A stretch of 64,000 nt of DNA from an uncultured Peptococcaceae bacterium (GTDB lineage Bacteria > Bacillota > Peptococcia > Peptococcales > Peptococcaceae), in NCBI GenBank assembly GCA_910585405.1, contig CAJUDO010000010.1:24319-88318 (forward strand), given 5' to 3'. Positions within the stretch are counted from its first letter, which is position 1. Each line of letters starts with the position of its first letter. This document shows, one piece after another, positions 44,311 to 53,632 of this stretch. The position numbers and the translations under genes are program-made. Below the pieces are notes generated by a model, which made no database searches, was not told where the DNA came from, and saw only the letters and a list, made by a program, of their open reading frames with translations.

Positions 44311-44359
44311 GATAGACTGCCTCAATTTGCATTTTGAAGCAGTCTATCGTTTATTTTTG
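44311..44359 (-). terminator. Hairpin at the end of the small HTH gene
   Basis: GATAGACTGC (44311-44320) pairs perfectly with GCAGTCTATC (44339-44348). It lies just after the stop of the minus-strand gene at 44351; the T-run is better on the plus strand (GTTTATTTTTGG), so it may be bidirectional. Confidence 0.6.
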
Positions 44360-44614
44360 GTATATGATTTTCCGTATGGCATAGCAAGATAAATTGTATT
44401 TTTCACAAATACGGTCCATAGAAACGCCATCTTGATAGTCTCTTTTTATTTGTCGGTTGCGCTGTGCCAATTCCTGCCGATAACCGGAAACTTCTCCCCA
44501 ACGCTTTTGCTGTTCTTGTTTGACAGGAATATAGAGATATCCGCCTTGGATATAGTTTTGTAATTCTTTTACCAACGCGTCCGGAAGAATGGTTTTTGCA
44601 TTAAGATATTTCAT
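44351..44614 (-). CDS. CD3324-like small helix-turn-helix protein
   Basis: An 87-residue protein, MKYLNAKTILPDALVKELQNYIQGGYLYIPVKQEQQKRWGEVSGYRQELAQRN... with a C-terminal HTH (DGVSMDRICEKYNLSCYAIRKIIYQK). The arrangement is that of the CD3324 family of small Firmicutes proteins, thought to be DNA-binding. ATG at 44614 follows AGGAGGA; the longer frame to 44650 is not used. Transcribed alone. Confidence 0.75.
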   Translation of the reverse strand: MKYLNAKTILPDALVKELQNYIQGGYLYIPVKQEQQKRWGEVSGYRQELAQRNRQIKRDYQDGVSMDRICEKYNLSCYAIRKIIYQK

Positions 44615-44677
44615 ACGGGCTTCCTCCTTGATAGAATAGTCAAGTTGCAAAGCCGGTATTTTTATATTGCGACTGCG

Positions 44678-44722
44678 TTACTCCATGCAATCGTCGCAAT
44701 GTACTGGCTCTGCATGGAGTAA
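44678..44722. repeat. Perfect 12-bp inverted repeat upstream of the CD3324-like gene
   Basis: TTACTCCATGCA (44678-44689) and TGCATGGAGTAA (44711-44722) are perfect reverse complements across a 21-base loop, extended by GC/GC pairs. It falls in the leader of the minus-strand gene. Elsewhere in the 577-base gap 44615-45191 I see AT-rich sequence and no ORF. Confidence 0.6.
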
Positions 44723-45191
44723 GCCGCTGTTTCTCTTTTGCGTGCTGCTACACATCACAATCCCCTCTTTCTTTTCACTCGAGATAAACAGTTTTACAAA
44801 GCTAGTGTAGCATAATCTGGATTTTACAGCAATAAATTTATAATTACTTTGTGCTGTTTTAAGTTTCTCAGAGGTTATCTTGTGTGAGAATATGAAAAGA
44901 AAATGAAAAATTTCCTTAAGGTTTTAGGCAATTTTTTGTGGCTTGAATTAGCGAAGAACAAAATTGTTGGAGAGAATAGCCGATTTTTTAGTTATAATAT
45001 ATAGCACAAAATGATTTGCGCCCGTTGGCATTTTATATTAGTCATAACAAACCAGATGATTTTTTCTATCAAAGTAGAAATAATGTGTATGAGAGAAAAG
45101 GTTGATGTGCATTTCTTGCGGGAGTGTGCTAAGATAATTTATGTAAAGTTTTATAATAGTAAGATTGAGTTCTGAGGGAGGTGCTGTTGTT

Positions 45192-45554
45192 ATGTTTAAA
45201 CCTGATTATCGAGAAACAAAGTGTCCTATTTGTGGCGGAGAGTTGGAGCGTAAGCAATTCATGGGCTTTGGGATTACAGCCGGTTATAATACGTCTTGCC
45301 CACATTGCGGAAAGTATAATGATATCTGGGCCTGCGGTATCCGTGAGGTGGATTGCGGTAAATGGCACAGCGAATCCTTTTTATCCAGTTATGGGACACC
45401 TACCGAGGAAGAGAAAATCATTGAAAAGAAAAATTTTCGTAAACTGAATCGACTGATCATATTGGAAAAAATAAAGTGGTTTTTTCAACGGCATAACAGT
45501 AAAAACAATAAACCGATGAGCAATAGCAGTGAACCTGCTTTGCATGGCGGCAAA
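45192..45554 (+). CDS. Zinc-ribbon protein, unknown function
   Basis: A 120-residue protein with two zinc knuckles near the N-terminus (CPICGGELERKQFMGFGITAGYNTSCPHCG, residues 11-40) and a further CxxxxxDC pair. A basic tail (NKFRKLN...KIKWFFQRHNSKNNK) follows. ATG follows GAGGGAGG by about 11 bases. No family beyond zinc ribbon recognised; a hydrophobic C-terminal segment is absent. Confidence 0.6.
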
Positions 45555-45632
45555 TAGGGTGAGAAAATTGTATAGTTGTATGAAAATGGTCCGAGGGAAT
45601 TTTATTCTTTTGGACCATTGTTGTAAAAAATA

Positions 45633-45661
45633 TAGACATCTTATGGTTATTTTGCTATGAT
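45633..45661 (+). promoter_or_regulatory. Promoter of the copper-amine-oxidase-N-domain gene
   Basis: TAGACA (45633-45638), a 17-base spacer and TATGAT (45656-45661), 98 bases before the start codon. A hairpin ATGGTCC/GGACCAT (45586-45618) precedes it and may end the zinc-ribbon transcript. Confidence 0.6.
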
Positions 45662-45758
45662 AAAAGAGTAACGCAAGGAAGATTGTCTGTGTTCCTTTGT
45701 ATGGGCTGGACTGTGTATAATGCTTGCGTTGCCAAGAATTATCAGGGAGGTTTGAAAG

Positions 45759-47117
45759 ATGAAAAAACAAGTGTGTGTTCTGCTGGTGCTGCTGACATGC
45801 TTCTTCTTGCCGGCTGCAGCGTTTGCTGCAGATGGAGAGATTAATGTGCAGCTGAATGGTGCAAATCTGCAGCTTCAGGATGCAGCGCCAGTCAATGAAG
45901 AAGGCAGAGTCTATGTGCCGTTTCGCGCGGTATTTGAAGCGTTAGGCGCTACAGTGGCTTATGACAAAGAGTCTGATACGATTACGGCGCAGAAGGGTGA
46001 TACGGCGGTTCAATTTGTGATTGGCAGTACCGACATCACCGTGGATGGGAAACAGGTAACGACCGATGCCGCATCGTTTGTGCGGGATGGACGGACCTAT
46101 GTGCCGGTACGGTTTGCAGCGCAGTCTTTAGGTGTGACAGTAGGCTGGGACGCTGCCAGACAGACCGTGGTCATGGTTGATAAGGCGGCGCTGAAGGAAG
46201 CGGCAAAAGGGCAGTATACGCTGATGGAAAAATATATGGTGTATAGTGAAAGCTTCAATAAGGAGCCAATGGCCATCAAAGGCACATTGAAATTTGATTT
46301 GCAGGTAGCGGATGGCAGCGGAGCAGATGCGGTGATGATTCCGGTTACCGGTACTATGAAGCTGGATGGGCTCAGCACTGCGGAAATTGCCAGTATGAAC
46401 GTAGCGACAGAGCTGGATTTGAACCAATTAGAGAAGGCTATAGCGCAAGCAGGCGAGATGACGGAAGAGGATAAGTGTGTTATGGAACAGCTGCAGAGCT
46501 TTGATATGGATGTCATTGCCAATATGGAAACAGGGAAGGTTTATATGAAGTCGGCCTTGTTCGGTCTGAGCGGTATGGATGGAACGGCTTGGTATATGAT
46601 GGATTTGGAGCAGATGCTGCAGGGTAGCGGAATGGATTTGCAGACCTTGTTGGAAAGCACATCTCGGCAGGACTCTTATGAGGCAGTTGTTATGAGTATG
46701 ATTGATGGGCTGCCGGTAACAGATGCATTAACTTGTGCGACTATGTTGGAAAGCATCAATCAGTATCAGGATAAAAATTTCCAGAAAGTGGGCAGCAATT
46801 ATGTGTCTACGCTGAAACAGGAGACCGAAGGGATTTCTGTTGCTGTCAGTCTGACCTTGAAAACTGACGGCGATAAGGTGACCGGATATGCACAGTCAAT
46901 GTCTATGTATATGGGCACTGCGCAAATCATGACCATGAAAATTGAGCAAAGTGGCAATCAGGCTACGATGAATGTGGAAATGAATGTAGACGGAATGATG
47001 ACGATGAAAATGAACGGCGATATGCGTTACACTGCTACTGCCGAGAAACCACAGGGCGCTCCTGCCAGTGGAGACAAAGTCATTGATTTGATGGAACAAC
47101 TGAATCAGGTTGCGTAA
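45759..47117 (+). CDS. Secreted protein with copper-amine-oxidase N-terminal domain
   Basis: A 452-residue protein with a signal peptide (MKKQVCVLLVLLTCFFLPAAAFAAD). The copper amine oxidase N-terminal-like domain (residues 25-140) has paired repeats: RVYVPFRAVFEALGATVAYDKESDTITA and RTYVPVRFAAQSLGVTVGWDAARQTVVM. The remaining 300 residues are Met-rich, with repeated strands (MKLDGLSTAEIASMNVATELDL; ATMNVEMNVDGMMTMKMNGDM), resembling lipoprotein-like substrate-carrier domains. The N-domain is a common extracellular module of Firmicutes, not an oxidase. Envelope location is expected; function unknown. Confidence 0.8.
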   Translation: MKKQVCVLLVLLTCFFLPAAAFAADGEINVQLNGANLQLQDAAPVNEEGRVYVPFRAVFEALGATVAYDKESDTITAQKGDTAVQFVIGSTDITVDGKQVTTDAASFVRDGRTYVPVRFAAQSLGVTVGWDAARQTVVMVDKAALKEAAKGQYTLMEKYMVYSESFNKEPMAIKGTLKFDLQVADGSGADAVMIPVTGTMKLDGLSTAEIASMNVATELDLNQLEKAIAQAGEMTEEDKCVMEQLQSFDMDVIANMETGKVYMKSALFGLSGMDGTAWYMMDLEQMLQGSGMDLQTLLESTSRQDSYEAVVMSMIDGLPVTDALTCATMLESINQYQDKNFQKVGSNYVSTLKQETEGISVAVSLTLKTDGDKVTGYAQSMSMYMGTAQIMTMKIEQSGNQATMNVEMNVDGMMTMKMNGDMRYTATAEKPQGAPASGDKVIDLMEQLNQVA

Positions 47118-47130
47118 TCTGCGCAACGAA

Positions 47131-47174
47131 AAGCTGCATGGAGAGGAAACACCTCTCTGCGCAGCTCTTTTTAT
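47131..47174 (+). terminator. Terminator after the copper-amine-oxidase-N gene
   Basis: AGCTGC-AT-GGAGAGG pairs with CCTCTCT-GC-GCAGCT, followed by CTTTTTATTT. Confidence 0.88.
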
Positions 47175-47334
47175 TTACAGAGAGAAAGTTTATACAGGGC
47201 GCTGTTTTTGCAGTAAAATTTTGTGCATAAAAATCATTTTTCATGGAATATATGAAAAACATTTGCTTTTTTGTGTATGAAAAATATGATACACTAAAGG
47301 CAGCTTAATCATTGTTAGGAAAAGGGAAGATAGT

Positions 47335-48234
47335 ATGGAAAAGGATGAGAAACGGGCGTACATAAAATATATTTCGGCATTGCTGCTTTTTGGCTCTAAT
47401 GGAATTGTGGCCAGCCATATTGCACTGAACAGTTATGAAATCGTGTTATTGCGCACAGCCATCGGCAGCGCCTTTCTTTTTCTATTGTTTTTGCTGATGA
47501 AAGGGCAATTTACATTTTGGACGCAGAAACGTGCCTTTGTTTTTTTGTTTTGTTCGGGAGCTGCTATGGGCGGAAACTGGCTGTTCTTATATGAAGCCTT
47601 TCAGCAGATTGGCGTAGGGATGGCAACTCTGGCATGCTATTGTGGGCCGGTTTTCGTTATGATCTTTTCTCCGATACTGTTCAAGACACGGTTTACTTGG
47701 CTGAAAACAGTAGGCTTTTTTATTGTGGTAGGCGGGATGCTGCTTATCAATGGGCATTTGCTGCAGGCAGGATACAGCGGATGGGGCTTGTTTTGTGGAG
47801 TGATGTCCGCAGTGATGTATGCTGTTTTGGTGATCTGTAATAAAAAGGCTGCGGCGATTACAGGATTGGAAAATGCCTTGCTGCAGTTGGCGATTAGTTT
47901 TGTCACGGTGGCAATTTTTGTAGCATGGAAGCAAGGGCTGGTCTTGCAGATTGGCAGTGGAGATTGGCTGCCTATCTTGTTTTTAGGGCTGCTCAATACG
48001 GGAATCGGCTGCTATCTGTATTTTTCTTCATTGGGCATTTTGCCAGTACAGACAGTGGCTGTTTGCGGGTATCTGGAACCGTTGTCTGCGGTAATTTTTT
48101 CCGTACTTTTATTGGGAGAAACGATGACAGCTATACAGTGGTTGGGAGCAGGTATGATTTTAGGCGGCGCAATGCTGAGCGAGATGACGGTTGTGAGCCT
48201 TAAAGAGAAAAGGAAAACTTGCGGTGATGAGTGA
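47335..48234 (+). CDS. EamA/DMT-family transporter
   Basis: A 299-residue drug/metabolite transporter with ten helices in two EamA repeats (LLLFGSNGIVASHIALNSYEIVLLRTAIG and WGLFCGVMSAVMYAVLVICNKKAAAITG; EPLSAVIFSVLLLGETMTAIQWLGAGMILGG). It probably exports a metabolite or amino acid. Upstream, TTGCTT (47263-47268) and TATGAT (47285-47290) form a plausible promoter. It lies 26 bases before the MMPL gene. Confidence 0.85.
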   Translation: MEKDEKRAYIKYISALLLFGSNGIVASHIALNSYEIVLLRTAIGSAFLFLLFLLMKGQFTFWTQKRAFVFLFCSGAAMGGNWLFLYEAFQQIGVGMATLACYCGPVFVMIFSPILFKTRFTWLKTVGFFIVVGGMLLINGHLLQAGYSGWGLFCGVMSAVMYAVLVICNKKAAAITGLENALLQLAISFVTVAIFVAWKQGLVLQIGSGDWLPILFLGLLNTGIGCYLYFSSLGILPVQTVAVCGYLEPLSAVIFSVLLLGETMTAIQWLGAGMILGGAMLSEMTVVSLKEKRKTCGDE

Positions 48235-48260
48235 AGCATGCGATGAGGTGATGGTTGTCC

Positions 48261-50360
48261 ATGATGCTGCGAAGGTTTTATAAGGCGGTATTGTCACACA
48301 AGAGAAGCGTGGTAATACTGTTTGTACTGGCCGTGTTATGCTGTGGTTTGCTGACGCCCCTGGTAGCGGTAAATTATGACATGATGGAATATTTGCCGGA
48401 GGCCTCTCCCTCAACAGTGGCGCTCCATGTGTTGGAGGAAGAGTATCAGCTGAGCATTCCCAATTGCAGAGTGATGGTGGATGGCGTGACGATTCCCCAG
48501 GCGCTGGCTTTCAAAAAACAGCTGGAACAGATTGACGGTGTGGAAAGTGTGACATGGCTGGATGATTCGGTGGCTTTGACAGAGCCGCTAGAAATGCAGC
48601 GGGAAGAGGTCGTGCGCCAGTGGTATTATCAGGAAAGTGCGCTTTATTCCTTGAGTATTGATAAAGGCAATGAACGTGAAGCTATCCATAAGATTAAAGC
48701 GTTGGTCGAGGATAAAGGAGTCATTACCGGATCGGCGGCAAATAATGTAACCAGCCAGGAAACAGCGGGAAAAGAAGTGGCCTCCATCATGCTGATTGTG
48801 GTTCCTTTTTGTGCAGTATTGTTGGCACTGGTGTCTGCCTCATGGCTGGAGCCGTTTCTGTTCTTGGGGACAATTGGGTTTGCCATTGTGCTGAATATGG
48901 GGACAAATATACTGTTTGGCGAGATTTCTTTTGTGACTAAAATAGCGGGAAGTGTGCTGCAGTTGGCAGTGTCGTTGGACTATTCGCTATTTTTACTGCA
49001 TCGTTTTGAGGAGTGCCGCAAGGAAATCAGCGACACGGAGGAAGCTATGCTGGAAGCATTATGCAAGGCAACGCCGTCTATTCTGGCCAGCGGACTCACG
49101 ACAGTAATGGGTTTTGCGGCGTTAATGGCTATGGAATTTGGCATTGGCGCGGATTTGGGCCGCGTATTGGCTAAAGGTATTGTGTTTAGTTTGTTGGCGG
49201 TATTATTGTTGTTGCCGGTTTTGACACTGTATAGTATGAAGTGGGTAGAGCGGTTTTCCCATCGGCCATTGTTGCCCCCTCTGTTTGGTTTGGGAAAAAT
49301 GGTGTTGAAGACTCGTTGGGTAGCAATGTTCTTTTTTATTCTGGTTATGGTGCCGGCTTTTTTGGCACAGAGCAATAACGAGTTCTATTATGGTTCGTCA
49401 AAACTTTTCGGTCCTGATACGGAGCCTGGACAGCAGCAGGAAGTTGTAGAGGAGGCTTTTGGAGATTCCAATACCTTTGTTCTTTTAGTGCCCAATGGTG
49501 ATTTGGCAAAAGAACGGGAGGTCAATGTCCAATTGCTTCAACAGCCGCAAATCATTGATGTGATTTCCTATGCCAATACGGTGGGGACGGAAATCCCTAT
49601 GGAATATTTAGATGAAAATATACTGTCCAAACTGATTTCACAGCATTATAGCTGCATGGTGATGACGGCCAATGTGCCCTCTGAAGGAGAGGATGCGTTT
49701 GCCTTGGTACAGCGGCTGAGGCAGTTGGCAGCATCTTATTATGGAGAGCAATACTATTTGGCAGGAGATACAGTCAGCACCTTCGATTTAAAAGAAACCG
49801 TGGAATCTGATTTGATGCGGGTGAATTTTTTAGTGATTGGGGCAATTCTGCTAATTTTGATTCTTACCTTGCGTTCGCTGGCCTTGCCGCTTTTGCTGTT
49901 GTTGGTTATTGAAACATCAGTCTGGTTCAATTTATCTGTGCCCTATTTTGCTGGACAGCATTTATTTTTTATAGCTTATCTGATTATCAGTTCCATTCAG
50001 TTGGGCGCTACTGTGGATTATGCTATTTTGATGGGCTCTCGCTATCAGGAAGAACGACAGCAGAAGCCGAAACGAAAAGCATTGGTGGATACGGTAGGTG
50101 TGACAGGTGTGTCTATCATGACGCCAGCAGCTATTTTGGCCGTAGCGGGGTTTATGATTGGATTTTCCTGTACCAATGGCTCTATTTCTCAGCTGGGAAT
50201 CTTGTTGGGCCGCGGAGCCATTATCTCCTGCCTCTTGGTGTTGTTGGTGCTGCCTGCCTGTTTGTATAGCGGTGACAAATTTTTTGTGAAAAAAGGGGCT
50301 GTTCGGGAAATATCGAAAAAAACGGAGGAAAAAGCTCATGGAAAAGCATCTGGGACGTAA
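48261..50360 (+). CDS. MMPL/RND-family exporter
   Basis: A 699-residue protein with the MMPL layout: TM1 near residues 15-38, a large outer loop, a helix bundle at about 170-330 including the sterol-sensing-like segment, a second outer loop (380-500) and a second bundle to residue 680. Motifs: DYSLFLLHRFEECRKE and the mirrored VDYAILMGSRYQEERQ. ATG 48261 has GAGGTG ten bases upstream. Such proteins export lipids or hydrophobic molecules by proton motive force. The following gene overlaps by 23 bases and encodes a likely partner. Confidence 0.85.
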   Translation: MMLRRFYKAVLSHKRSVVILFVLAVLCCGLLTPLVAVNYDMMEYLPEASPSTVALHVLEEEYQLSIPNCRVMVDGVTIPQALAFKKQLEQIDGVESVTWLDDSVALTEPLEMQREEVVRQWYYQESALYSLSIDKGNEREAIHKIKALVEDKGVITGSAANNVTSQETAGKEVASIMLIVVPFCAVLLALVSASWLEPFLFLGTIGFAIVLNMGTNILFGEISFVTKIAGSVLQLAVSLDYSLFLLHRFEECRKEISDTEEAMLEALCKATPSILASGLTTVMGFAALMAMEFGIGADLGRVLAKGIVFSLLAVLLLLPVLTLYSMKWVERFSHRPLLPPLFGLGKMVLKTRWVAMFFFILVMVPAFLAQSNNEFYYGSSKLFGPDTEPGQQQEVVEEAFGDSNTFVLLVPNGDLAKEREVNVQLLQQPQIIDVISYANTVGTEIPMEYLDENILSKLISQHYSCMVMTANVPSEGEDAFALVQRLRQLAASYYGEQYYLAGDTVSTFDLKETVESDLMRVNFLVIGAILLILILTLRSLALPLLLLLVIETSVWFNLSVPYFAGQHLFFIAYLIISSIQLGATVDYAILMGSRYQEERQQKPKRKALVDTVGVTGVSIMTPAAILAVAGFMIGFSCTNGSISQLGILLGRGAIISCLLVLLVLPACLYSGDKFFVKKGAVREISKKTEEKAHGKASGT

Positions 50361-52272
50361 GATGACGGCGGTTTTGTTGGCGGGGAGTTTGTTGCTGGCA
50401 GTGTTGCCGGCACAGGCGCAGGAACAGAATACACCTAAGGAGGAAGTTGTGTATGCCACTTTGTACAGCGACGGTGCTGTGCAAGGTGTTTATGTGGTAA
50501 ACAGTTTTGTATTGGATGAAGCAGGAAAAATAGTGGATTATGGGGATTATACTGCTTTGCGCAATATGACTTCTTCGGAGGAATTACATTTTACCGACCA
50601 GAAAATTACCATTGAGGCAGATGCAGGTCGATTGTATTATGAAGGTATTTTAGATGATACCACTCTGCCATGGAATTTTGAAATAAAGTATTGGCTGGAC
50701 GGTGTAGCTCTTTCAGCAGAGGAATTAGCGGGAAAACAAGGGCACTTGCAAATTGATATTGACATTACGAAAAATAAGGATTGCAACGCTGTCTTTTTTG
50801 AAAATTACGCTTTACAGGTTACTTTACAGCTAGACACCAACCTATGCCGCAACATTCAAGGAGAAGGGGCGACAATGGCCAATGTAGGAAACAAAAAACA
50901 GTTGACCTATACCATCTTGCCAGGACAGGAGGAGCTACTTTCTCTCTCCGCTGATGTCACAGATTTTACAATGGAGCAGATCTCCTTAAACGGTGTGACA
51001 CTGCAAATGGCTCTCGACGTGGATGAAAGCCGATATCCGCAACTGAAAGAGGGTTTGCGAAAAATTGAGCGCACGGCAGTACAGTTTGATGAGGGCGCAT
51101 TGGAGCTTTTTGACGGTATGGAGCAACTGCGGAGCGGAGCTAGCCGTTTGGGTGATGGCTTAGAAAATTTGCGGCAAGGCGTAAAGGATACGCAAGGTGG
51201 AGTCAACGATTTACAGCAAGGTGCTGCAGAACTGCAACAGGGAGCGCGGAGTTTGTATGATGGTGCAATACAGGCCACCGATGGCGCACAAAAGGTGCAG
51301 GATGGCGCGCAAGAATTGGATGGAGCTGCCCAACGTCTGCAAACTGGTACAGAGAAAGTGTGGCATGGCGCGGCGGAGCTGGATGAAGGTATGGCAGAGA
51401 CTCTGAATGGTGCTGGGAAATTAAATGATGGTGCAGATAGTTTAGAAGTGCAGATTGAGAAAATAGAGTTGCAGTCAGCGCGATTGGAGGCGGCGTTGGA
51501 ACAACTGCAGCAAAATCAGGAAGTGCAAGAGGGATTAAAGGATCTGTTGGGCAAGCTAGAAGGAAAGCTCCCTACTGGCTCTCAGTTGGAGTTTGAGCAA
51601 TATATAAAGTTAATGGAACAGACTGCCGTACAGTTGGATCAAGCCGTGGCAGATTTGGAAAAACTAAGCGGTGGCATTCACGAATTGTATGATGGAATTG
51701 TCATTTTGCGGCAAGGCAGTGAGGAACTTTTAGAAGGGATTGAAACATTAAAAGATGGGACTACTGAATTAAAGCAAGGCACTTTTGTGTTGCAGGATGG
51801 GACAGTAACATTGTATGAAGGTGTCGTGCAGTTGAGGGATGGCAGCTATGAATTCTTATCTGGTGCTACAGAGCTTCACAATGGGACGATTACTTTGGCA
51901 GATGGTTTGGCTGATTTGGAAAATGGTGTGGTAGAGCTTTGTGACGGTGCTATTGTTTTAGAAGAGGGAATTGTGACGCTGGAAGATGGTTTGATTGTGT
52001 TGCAAGGAGGAACTCTGGAATTCCGTAATGGAACTGTCAATTTGGACGGAAAGATGCTGGAGCAGCTAAGGCAGGGGATCAGCGAATTATTTGGTAACAG
52101 TGGCGAAACAGTGTCCTTTGTATCTGAGTCGAACACACAGGTGCAGTCGGTACAATTTGTCATTCGCACGCCAGCCATTGAGATGGATGAGGAAACGCTT
52201 CCTGACGAAGAAAACACGCAGAAATTGACGTTTTGGCAAAAATTGTTGAGATTATTTGGCATAAAAGCCTAA
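50338..52272 (+). CDS. Secreted glycine-heptad repeat protein, MMPL partner (YhgE/Pip-like)
   Basis: A 644-residue protein with a signal peptide (MTAVLLAGSLLLAVLPAQAQ). An N-terminal beta domain spans about 30-230. Two long tracts of seven-residue repeats of the form L-x-x-G-x-x-x follow (about 250-365: GASRLGDGLENLRQGVKD...; about 455-590: GIVILRQGSEELLEGIET...), split by a coiled coil. The second tract has beta-like repeats (GTITLADGLADLENGVVEL). This resembles the X-heptad region of YhgE/Pip proteins. Unlike those it has no C-terminal membrane helices, only an amphipathic tail (WQKLLRLFGIKA). Overlap with the MMPL gene implies a joint exporter complex. Confidence 0.75.
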   Translation: MEKHLGRKMTAVLLAGSLLLAVLPAQAQEQNTPKEEVVYATLYSDGAVQGVYVVNSFVLDEAGKIVDYGDYTALRNMTSSEELHFTDQKITIEADAGRLYYEGILDDTTLPWNFEIKYWLDGVALSAEELAGKQGHLQIDIDITKNKDCNAVFFENYALQVTLQLDTNLCRNIQGEGATMANVGNKKQLTYTILPGQEELLSLSADVTDFTMEQISLNGVTLQMALDVDESRYPQLKEGLRKIERTAVQFDEGALELFDGMEQLRSGASRLGDGLENLRQGVKDTQGGVNDLQQGAAELQQGARSLYDGAIQATDGAQKVQDGAQELDGAAQRLQTGTEKVWHGAAELDEGMAETLNGAGKLNDGADSLEVQIEKIELQSARLEAALEQLQQNQEVQEGLKDLLGKLEGKLPTGSQLEFEQYIKLMEQTAVQLDQAVADLEKLSGGIHELYDGIVILRQGSEELLEGIETLKDGTTELKQGTFVLQDGTVTLYEGVVQLRDGSYEFLSGATELHNGTITLADGLADLENGVVELCDGAIVLEEGIVTLEDGLIVLQGGTLEFRNGTVNLDGKMLEQLRQGISELFGNSGETVSFVSESNTQVQSVQFVIRTPAIEMDEETLPDEENTQKLTFWQKLLRLFGIKA

Positions 52273-52353
52273 GCAGGTAAAATGATTGCAGTGCGGGAAA
52301 TAAAAAGACAGAACAAGATACAACTTAGTTTTTGCAGTTAAAGGATGGCTTTT

Positions 52354-53397
52354 ATGGAAGGATATAATTGGGAGCAAATTTTTTTATTTTTTTTCCTATA
52401 TTGTTTTTTAGGCTGGGTTTTTGAGTCGACTTATGTTTTTGTGATGGAGCGCAAGTTAACCAGTCGGGGCTTTTTGCGAGGACCGGTCATTCCAATTTAC
52501 GGATTCGGCGCAATGATAATTGTTTTTGCGACAACGCCTTTTCGGGGCAATTATCTGGCAGAATACATAGCAGGAGCGGTTGCTGCCACGTTGTTTGAGT
52601 TGTTGGTGGGCATGACAATGGAAGCAATTTTCAAGGTGAAATATTGGGACTACAGTCATAAGCCATTCCAGTATAAGGGATATATTTGCCTGGAAAGCTC
52701 TCTGTGTTGGGGGCTTTTGTCAGTGGTTGCGGCAGAGGTATTACAGGTAAGATTAGAATGGCTTGTATTTCAATTACCCCAGACGCTGACATTGCTCTTA
52801 GCAAGTATGGTGACAATTGTGTTTAGTATAGATACGGTATTTTCTGTGCGGGATGCATGGGGGCTGCGCAATGTGATTATGGCGCTGGAAAAAGTGAAAT
52901 GCGATTTGGAGCAACTGCAGCAAGAGGTGGAGGCTCACAGCGAGGAATTTGTGCAGCTCTTGGAAGCTCGTATTCAGGCAAAAAAAGAAGAATTGGAGCA
53001 ACACAATCAGGAAAGGCGCGCGCAGCTGGAACAGGAAGTATTCCAATTGCGAACTGCCATTGAGGTGGAAAAACAAGAACGGGAGTTGGCGCGGGCGCGG
53101 TTGTCCGCTCGTATAGAGCGGGATGTAGTGGCGTTAAAGACACGTCTCCGTCAGGAAAAAACGGAGTTTTACGAAAAATTGCAGGAGGCCTGGACAGAAC
53201 AGGAAACCCATAAAGTGGGTCAATTGGACAGAGGTAATTTGCTCTTGAAGGATTTGGAAAGCAAAGAACGCCAGCTCTGGGAGCGTTTGCAAAGACAGGG
53301 TGGTATTTTACATCGTAATCCAAATACGACATCCCGGGAATTGGGCAATCTGCGCAATTATGCAGAGCAGCAAATAAAACGAAAAAATTCAAATTGA
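52354..53397 (+). CDS. Putative ABC-transporter type IV (CmpB, PF06541) domain protein with coiled coil
   Basis: A 347-residue protein. Four to five membrane helices occupy residues 5-165, with the PF06541 signature FLYCFLGWVFESTYVFVMERKLTSRGFLRGPVIPIYGFGA. A long cytoplasmic coiled coil rich in Glu, Gln and Arg follows (residues 175-300). ATG 52354 has AAGGA eight bases upstream; an ATG at 52345 overlaps that site. The family's function is uncertain. Position after the MMPL genes suggests an envelope role. Confidence 0.75.
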   Translation: MEGYNWEQIFLFFFLYCFLGWVFESTYVFVMERKLTSRGFLRGPVIPIYGFGAMIIVFATTPFRGNYLAEYIAGAVAATLFELLVGMTMEAIFKVKYWDYSHKPFQYKGYICLESSLCWGLLSVVAAEVLQVRLEWLVFQLPQTLTLLLASMVTIVFSIDTVFSVRDAWGLRNVIMALEKVKCDLEQLQQEVEAHSEEFVQLLEARIQAKKEELEQHNQERRAQLEQEVFQLRTAIEVEKQERELARARLSARIERDVVALKTRLRQEKTEFYEKLQEAWTEQETHKVGQLDRGNLLLKDLESKERQLWERLQRQGGILHRNPNTTSRELGNLRNYAEQQIKRKNSN

Positions 53398-53473
53398 ATA
53401 CGACATGAGATAAGACGACTCGGAGAAACATATGCAGTGTGTATATGTCTAAAATAAAATATTTCATGGAAGA

Positions 53474-53510
53474 AAAAGGAACGCAAGCTTTAGGGATTGC
53501 GTTCCTTTTT
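53474..53510 (+). terminator. Terminator after the coiled-coil membrane protein
   Basis: AAAAAGGAACGCAA pairs with TTGCGTTCCTTTTT. Symmetric flanks could make it work in both directions. Confidence 0.9.
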
Positions 53511-53632
53511 CGTATGGTTAAGTTTAGTAATGATGTTGAAAAAAATGTTATCCTTTATTTTACAGTATATATGATGGAATGTAGTGCAAGCTAAATTTGT
53601 ATTCCAAGTTAAATTTGAAATGAGGTGTTAGT

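Noticed and set aside
50907..51278. Cysteine- and serine-rich minus-strand frame opposite the heptad-repeat protein
   Set aside because: Repeat-derived shadow of the Gln/Gly-rich heptads.
52877..53467. Minus-strand open frame opposite the coiled-coil region at 52354-53397
   Set aside because: Its codon pattern mirrors the Glu/Gln-rich coiled coil of the real gene; proline- and alanine-rich shadow product.
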